From Planctomycetota bacterium (GTDB taxonomy: Bacteria > Planctomycetota > UBA1135 > UBA2386), in assembly GCA_020638735.1 (NCBI GenBank), contig JACKHZ010000012.1:310001-374000 (forward strand): DNA of 64,000 bases, read 5' to 3'. The notes beneath the pieces were generated by a model. It did not search any database. It was not told the DNA's origin and saw nothing but the letters and a program-made list of their open reading frames with translations. This document shows positions 59,160 through 64,000 of the stretch, piece after piece. Numbering within the stretch: position 1 is the first letter of the stretch; each line of letters starts with the position of its first letter. The translations under genes were made by a program, and so were the position numbers.

Positions 59160-61841
59160 ATGCCGACGCCGCATCCGACGTTCCGGTTCTGCTCCGCGCT
59201 GTTGCTGTTGGTCGCTGCCGCGGCCGCGCAGGTGCCCGATCCGGTCGAGTTCTTCGGCCACGAGGTCGGCGCCGATCACAAGCTGATCGGCTACACCGAG
59301 CTGTCGCGCTACTTCCACACCGTCGCCGAGCGCAGCGAACGGGTGCGCATCGTCGACATCGGCGAGACCAGCTATGGCCAGCGCTCGATCATGGCCGTGA
59401 TCAGCTCGCCGAAGAACCTCGCCGACCTCGAGCGGCTGCGGCAGATCGCGATCGCCATGGCGCATGGCGAAGTCGACGCCGAGACCGCCGCGGCGATGGA
59501 GCGCGAAGGGCGCGCGTTCGTCTGGATCGACGCCGGTCTGCACGCCACCGAGACGATCGCCGGGCAGAACATCATCGAGCTGCTGTGGCGCATGGCGAGC
59601 CGCGACGACGAGGAGGTGCGGCGCATCCTCGACGAGGTGGTGGTGCTGGCGTGCCCGGTCAACCCCGACGGCTACGAGTTGGTCGCCAGCACCTACCGCG
59701 CCACCGAGGCGGTCGGCTCGCCGGTGCTCTACCAGCGCTACGTCGGTCACGACAACAACCGCGACTTCTACGCCTGCAACCAGAAGGAGACGCAGAACAC
59801 GAGCCGCGTCTTCTACCGCGATTGGTGCCCGCAGATCGTCTACAACCACCACCAGACGGCGCCGCGCGGCACGATCATCTTCACGCCGCCGTTCCGCGAC
59901 CCGTTCAACTACCACGTCGATCCGTTGGTGGTGCGCGGCATCGAGATCGTCGCCGCGCACATGAACGAGCGCTTCGCCCTCGAGGGCAAGCCCGGCGTGA
60001 TCTCGCGCAGCGGCGCGCCCTACTCGGGCTGGTGGAACGGCGGCCTGCGTTCGACGGCGTACTTCCACAACATCATCGGCATCCTGACCGAGTCGTTCGG
60101 CCGGCCGGAGCCGACCGAGATCAAGCAGACGCTCGACCGGCGGCTGCCGATCCACGACTATCCGGATCCGCTGCCGACGCAGGTGTGGCACGCGCGGCAG
60201 ACCGTCGAATACCTGCAGACCGCCAACTTCGCGATCCTCGACTACGCGGCGCGGCACCGCCGCGAGCTGCTGCGCGGCATCTGGACGATGGCGACGCGCG
60301 CCATCCAGCACGGCCGCGAGGACCACTGGACGCCGTCGCCGAAGATGGTCGCCGAGAGCAAGCGCCGCGGCGACGACACGGTGTGGACCGACCCGGAGTG
60401 GCGCGATCCGCGCGCGTTCGTGCTGCCGGCCGACCAGCCCGACTGGTCGGCGGCGATGCGCTTCGCGCGCTCGCTGTGGCACAACGGCGTGCGCCTGCAG
60501 CGCGCGACGGCGGCGTTCGAGGTGGACGGTCGCATCGTGCCGGCGGGGTCGTTGGTCGTGCGCTGCGACCAGTGCTACCGCGCCCACGTGCTCGACATGT
60601 TCGAGCCGCAGTGGCACCCGGACGACATCCAGGACGGCAAGCCCGTGCCGCCGTACGACGCCGCCGGCTGGACGCTGGCGCTGCAGCACGACCTGCGCGT
60701 GATCCGCTGTCTCGACGCGCTCGACGGGCCGTTCGCGGCGCTCGACGAGCTGCCGGCGTTCGACGCCGTGCCGTTGCCGCAGACCAGCGCCGGTTGGCGG
60801 CTCGACCCGCGCGACAGCCACACGTTGCTCGCGGTCAATCGCCTGCTGGAGGCGGGCTGCGCGGTGCAGTGGGCGGGCGAAGGCTACTTCGTGCCGGTGA
60901 CGCCGCGGGCGGCGATGGAGCTCAAGGCGGCGGCGCACGACTTCGGCGTGCGCGCCGCCGCCTGCGCGGTGGCGCCGGCGTCGCCGACGCCGATCGCGCC
61001 GGTGCGCCTCGGCCTGTTCGACGTCTACGGCGGCAACATGCCGACCGGCCAGTGCCGCTGGCTGCTCGAGCAGTTCGGCTTCCCGGTGCAGACGGTGTGG
61101 GGCGAACGCGTCGAGGCCGGCGACCTGCGCCGCGACTTCGACGTGCTGGTGTTCTTCACCGGCCTGCCGGGGCCGCGCGACCTCGACCGCGCGATCGAGC
61201 GCCGCGCCACCGTCGACCTCGACGCGCTGCGCGACGCGTTGCCGCCGTTCGAGGACTGGAGCGACCTCGCGGCGCGGCGGGTGGCGCTGACCGGCGAGAA
61301 CGCGCTGCCGGCGCTGCGCCAGTTCGTCGAGCAGGGCGGCACGCTGATCGCCATGTGCGGCGGCGGCCGCGAGAGCGAGGTCGAGAAGGTGATCCGCCAC
61401 TTCGAGCTGCCGGTCAAGGTCGGCACGCACGTGCCGAGCGACGAAGGGGAGGAGGGCGCAGGCGGCGAACGGCGCACGACGCAGGACGAGTTCTACGTGC
61501 CCGGCTCGTTGCTGGCGATCGACGTCGACACGACCCATGCGCTGGCGCGCGGCGCGTCGACGCAGCTGGCCGCCATGGTCAACCGCGGTTCGCGGGTGCT
61601 CGAGCTCGCGCCCGACGCCGCGGACATCGACGTGGTCGCCAGCTACCGCGCCGTCGATCCGCTGCTGAGCGGCTGGGCGATCGGCACCGAGCACCTGGTC
61701 GGCAAGGCCGCGGTGGTGTGCGCGCGCGTCGGCCGCGGCCGCGTCGTGCTGTTCGGCATCGACGCCACCTACCGCGCGCAGCCGCTCGGCACCGCCCGCA
61801 TGTTCTTCCAGGCGATCGCGACCGCTGGCGAACAGCGCTGA
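59160..61841 (+). CDS. Exported M14-family zinc carboxypeptidase
   Basis: An 893-residue protein from the ATG at 59160. The signal peptide (about 1-20) ends 'AAAAQVPD'. The peptidase domain (about 40-400) has zinc ligands H and E in 'DAGLHATETIAGQ' and His in 'IVYNHHQTAP'. The substrate-binding Arg lies in 'NNRDFYACNQKET' (Asn-Arg), and the catalytic Glu is probably in 'GILTESFGRPEPTE'. The long C-terminal half (about 500-890) contains a glutamine-amidotransferase-like region ('IAPVRLGLFDVYGGNMPTGQ', 'FVEQGGTLIAMCGGG'), as in other large planctomycete M14 peptidases. It degrades peptides outside the cytoplasm. Confidence 0.9.
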   Translation: MPTPHPTFRFCSALLLLVAAAAAQVPDPVEFFGHEVGADHKLIGYTELSRYFHTVAERSERVRIVDIGETSYGQRSIMAVISSPKNLADLERLRQIAIAMAHGEVDAETAAAMEREGRAFVWIDAGLHATETIAGQNIIELLWRMASRDDEEVRRILDEVVVLACPVNPDGYELVASTYRATEAVGSPVLYQRYVGHDNNRDFYACNQKETQNTSRVFYRDWCPQIVYNHHQTAPRGTIIFTPPFRDPFNYHVDPLVVRGIEIVAAHMNERFALEGKPGVISRSGAPYSGWWNGGLRSTAYFHNIIGILTESFGRPEPTEIKQTLDRRLPIHDYPDPLPTQVWHARQTVEYLQTANFAILDYAARHRRELLRGIWTMATRAIQHGREDHWTPSPKMVAESKRRGDDTVWTDPEWRDPRAFVLPADQPDWSAAMRFARSLWHNGVRLQRATAAFEVDGRIVPAGSLVVRCDQCYRAHVLDMFEPQWHPDDIQDGKPVPPYDAAGWTLALQHDLRVIRCLDALDGPFAALDELPAFDAVPLPQTSAGWRLDPRDSHTLLAVNRLLEAGCAVQWAGEGYFVPVTPRAAMELKAAAHDFGVRAAACAVAPASPTPIAPVRLGLFDVYGGNMPTGQCRWLLEQFGFPVQTVWGERVEAGDLRRDFDVLVFFTGLPGPRDLDRAIERRATVDLDALRDALPPFEDWSDLAARRVALTGENALPALRQFVEQGGTLIAMCGGGRESEVEKVIRHFELPVKVGTHVPSDEGEEGAGGERRTTQDEFYVPGSLLAIDVDTTHALARGASTQLAAMVNRGSRVLELAPDAADIDVVASYRAVDPLLSGWAIGTEHLVGKAAVVCARVGRGRVVLFGIDATYRAQPLGTARMFFQAIATAGEQR

Positions 61842-61948
61842 GCGGTATCGGTCGGGGCGGCGCACCCGGCTGGCGTCGCGGCGGTGGATCGGGGAGCATT
61901 GGCGGACGGCGCCCGTCGCGGCGCGCCCCTGACAACGCCGACCCAACG

Positions 61949-62935
61949 ATGCTCGCCAAGCTGCTGTCATTGTCCCTGCTCGCCGTGGCCTCCTTGTGCG
62001 CACAGGACGCCGCGACCGCGCCGGCGTTGCCGGCGGCCGGCAGCGACGCCGCGCGGGCGATGGTCGACCAGGCGTTCGCCAAGATGCTCGCCTACGGGCG
62101 GGGCATGTTCTCCAGCACGGAGTCCCACGACCTGGCCTTCGCGCGGCAGGCCGGGCTGCCCATCGGCGGCGGCGACACCGAGCTGTCCGGCGGCTGGCAT
62201 CGCGACCTGGTGTTCGGCAAGTGGGCGGGGCAGACGTTCGTGCGCGGCAACGGCCGCGTCGCCTCGAAGAAGGGCGACCGCTGGCACCTCGCCAGCGACC
62301 GGCTCGGCGGCGGCACGAAGCTGCCGTTCACCGCCGACCCGCTGCTGCTGTTCACGGTGCTGTCGCAGCTGCCGCCCGCGCAGCGCAAGGTCGTGCACGT
62401 CGACGGCGGCAAGCTGCGTGAGCGCGACGTCGCGATCCTGACGCTGCAGCTGTCGGGCGACGAGGCCAACGAGTTCGACGATCACGGCGTGGCGCCCGCG
62501 GCCAGCGGCGGCTTCGGTGACGTGGTGGTGTTCGGGGGGCTCGCCGGCGCGCCCGAGCCGCCGCGCGCCGACCTGACGACCTACATCGCCTGCTTCGTCG
62601 ACGCGCAGAACGGCGACCTGCTGCGGCTGGCCGTGCGCACGACCAGCAGCGGCGGCATGGGCGGCTTCCAGATCGCGGTCGGCGGCGTGTTCGGCAACAA
62701 CAACGACACGGACGAAGAAGGCGACGACGCGGACGGCGCCGAGCAGGAGAAGGAGAAGGAGAAGGAGCAGGGCGCCGGGCAGGGCGCGGCCGTCGGCTGG
62801 AAGGCCGGCTTCCCGGTCGCCAAGCCGGGGCAGCAGGAGTCGGTGATGACCTTCCGCCTCGACTTCACCAAGCTCGGGCTCGCGGACCTGCCGGCGATCG
62901 ACGATGCTGTGAAGCCCCTGATCGGCGCCCGCTGA
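61949..62935 (+). CDS. Exported protein of unknown function
   Basis: A 328-residue product. The signal peptide (about 1-18) ends 'ASLCAQDA'. 'RAMVDQAFAKMLAYGRGMFSSTESHDLAFA' (in parts) opens the mature protein. A beta-rich middle follows, then a charged low-complexity run near residues 255-275 (alternating Glu and Lys after an Asp/Glu-rich stretch), and the C-terminal 'FRLDFTKLGLADLPAIDD'. No family is recognised. It follows the M14 gene by 107 bp on the same strand. Confidence 0.7.
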   Translation: MLAKLLSLSLLAVASLCAQDAATAPALPAAGSDAARAMVDQAFAKMLAYGRGMFSSTESHDLAFARQAGLPIGGGDTELSGGWHRDLVFGKWAGQTFVRGNGRVASKKGDRWHLASDRLGGGTKLPFTADPLLLFTVLSQLPPAQRKVVHVDGGKLRERDVAILTLQLSGDEANEFDDHGVAPAASGGFGDVVVFGGLAGAPEPPRADLTTYIACFVDAQNGDLLRLAVRTTSSGGMGGFQIAVGGVFGNNNDTDEEGDDADGAEQEKEKEKEQGAGQGAAVGWKAGFPVAKPGQQESVMTFRLDFTKLGLADLPAIDDAVKPLIGAR

Positions 62936-62956
62936 TCGTTCCATGCCCGGCCCCCA

Positions 62957-63469
62957 GTGCCCCGTTCGAATCCCCTCTGGTCGCTGTTCCTGCTCGTCGC
63001 GCTGATCGGCGCGGGGGCCGTGCGTGGCCAGCAGTCGCCGCCGCCGCGACGGCTCGCAGCCGTGGCGGCCGCGTGGGTCATGCCCGCGCGAGACGACGAG
63101 TCGGTGGTGTTCGCCGAGCTGGTCGCCCGCGCCCGCCGCCGCTTCCGGGTCCAGCACTGGGGGCGTCATGCGCAGATCGTCGACGGCGTCGCGCGCGCGC
63201 TCGCGCTGGACGCGCTGCCGCGTCGCGCGCTACCGGCGGTCGCCGTCGGCGTCGCGGTCGACGTCGCTCCGCCAGCCGCACCCCAGCGGCGCGCTGGGAC
63301 GTCGCCGCGAGCCGTTTCCGTGAACGCCGCGTGGCGGCGATCGTGGGCAGCACGGGCGAGGCGCGCCTCTTCCAGAACGCCGCACGGCTTCGGGCGGGAG
63401 CCCGCGCACCGCGTCGTCACGTTCGGCATCGACGGCCCGCGGTTGCTGCCGCTGACCCTGTTCGACTGA
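62957..63469 (+). CDS. Possible exported protein of unknown function
   Basis: A 170-residue product from a GTG at 62957. The signal peptide (about 1-24) is 'LWSLFLLVALIGAGAVRGQQ'. The mature part is Arg/Ala-rich without recognisable motifs and might be partly non-functional. The signal sequence and the position between two clear genes favour a real gene, but codon structure alone does not settle it. Confidence 0.45.
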   Translation: MPRSNPLWSLFLLVALIGAGAVRGQQSPPPRRLAAVAAAWVMPARDDESVVFAELVARARRRFRVQHWGRHAQIVDGVARALALDALPRRALPAVAVGVAVDVAPPAAPQRRAGTSPRAVSVNAAWRRSWAARARRASSRTPHGFGREPAHRVVTFGIDGPRLLPLTLFD

Positions 63470-63583
63470 CGCGGTCGGCCTGCCGCCCGGCAGCGCAGCG
63501 GCGCGCGTTCGCGTGTCGCTGCTGCCGCCCGGTGGCCTGGTGCCGCCGGCCTCCCGTTCGAACACTCCCGCCCGAGCAGAATC

Positions 63584-64000
63584 ATGCCCTTCACCAACCA
63601 GTCGCCCCGCGCGGTCTTCGGCCGCGACCTGATCGCCGGTGTCGTCGTCTTCCTCGTCGCGCTGCCGTTGTGCCTCGGCATCGCCCACGCCTCGGGCGCG
63701 CCGCTGATGTCCGGGCTGATCTCGGGCATCGTCGGCGGCCTCGTGGTCGGCTCGTTGAGCGGCTCGCACGTCAGCGTCTCCGGCCCCGCGGCCGGCCTCG
63801 CGGCGATCATCGCCGCGCAGCTGCAGGTGCTCACCTTCGAGCAGTTCCTGGTGGCGGTGATGATCGCCGGCGCGCTGCAGATCGCGTTCGGACTGTGGCG
63901 CGCGGGCGGCCTCGCCAACTACTTCCCCAACAGCGTCATCAAGGGGCTGCTGGTCGCGATCGGCGTGCTGTTGATCCTGAAGCAGCTGCCGCACCTGGTC
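63584..64000 (+). CDS. SulP-family (SLC26-like) anion transporter, N-terminal part
   Basis: Open from the ATG at 63584 to the right edge (139 codons). 'DLIAGVVVFLVALPLCLGIAHASGAPL' is the SulP signature. 'SLSGSHVSVSGPAAGLAAII' and 'YFPNSVIKGLLVAIGVLLIL' are the conserved second and fourth helices. SulP proteins move sulfate, bicarbonate or other anions, often with sodium. Planctomycete members frequently carry or neighbour carbonic anhydrase; that part lies outside the window. Confidence 0.93.
   Translation, partial: MPFTNQSPRAVFGRDLIAGVVVFLVALPLCLGIAHASGAPLMSGLISGIVGGLVVGSLSGSHVSVSGPAAGLAAIIAAQLQVLTFEQFLVAVMIAGALQIAFGLWRAGGLANYFPNSVIKGLLVAIGVLLILKQLPHLV

Overview
The window is a very GC-rich bacterial chromosome segment (about 70% G+C by eye). 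The gene content points to a Planctomycetota-like bacterium, probably an uncultivated lineage. The evidence is several FG-GAP/VCBS repeat proteins, a double DUF1080 protein, a sialate-O-acetylesterase-type protein, an S9 peptidase with a VHL-beta-like insert, ECF sigma factors paired with membrane proteins, and many exported proteins with signal peptides. I see no rRNA, tRNA, CRISPR array or intact insertion sequence. The assignment is inference from families, not from a marker gene.

Layout. 1-784: the start of an AbiEi-type antitoxin gene (running off the left edge) with a promoter/operator palindrome, and a short DUF2293 gene. 829-11663: metabolic and exported proteins: quinone-reductase-like protein, FG-GAP/DsbD-like protein with an in-frame TGA, redoxin lipoprotein, an AraC regulator followed by a cupin-cupin-tautomerase-alcohol dehydrogenase cluster, pirin, DUF1080, DUF2721. 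11752-16785: SDR, a frameshifted cNMP-FAD oxidoreductase, a DedA-rhodanese protein with an in-frame TGA, and an amidohydrolase. 16792-29510: peptidases, esterases, a glycosyltransferase, an EamA transporter, a zinc-dependent dehydrogenase and a membrane LRR protein. 29507-36950: two ECF sigma operons, a two-component system, DUF5694 and an ada-alkB repair pair. 37072-39606: integron gene cassettes with attC sites and no integrase. 39726-44124: a run of small same-strand DUF genes. 44196-53051: fatty-acid beta-oxidation pair, exported proteins, a trypsin-like protease and small membrane proteins. 53091-58998: ParDE, an NDH-2/cNMP/CBS fusion with a DNA adenine methylase, and a two-gene AAA ATPase plus TOPRIM-like unit. 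59160-64000: M14 carboxypeptidase, two exported unknowns and the start of a SulP transporter.

Most notable. Two genes (2394-4079 and 14388-15323) are each cut by a single in-frame TGA, after which the same protein domain continues. Both TGAs are followed, 13 and 14 bases later, by a perfect hairpin with a five-base loop carrying GU at loop positions 2-3, at about the place where the E. coli SelB-recognised SECIS loop carries G23-U24. Both TGAs sit in cysteine-rich redox motifs. I read them as selenoprotein genes: a DedA-rhodanese and an FG-GAP/DsbD-like protein. SelA, SelB and tRNA-Sec are not in the window, so this remains a strong but unproven inference. The second notable region is the integrase-less cassette array (CALIN), which carries an unusually long P-loop ATPase cassette. 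The third is the ATPase/TOPRIM pair at 56978-58998, which resembles OLD- or PARIS-type phage defence modules.

Three genes look broken or unusual for other reasons: a one-base frameshift near 13928, an amber codon at 41244, and a short DUF2293 protein. If this is a metagenome assembly, each needs a read-level check.
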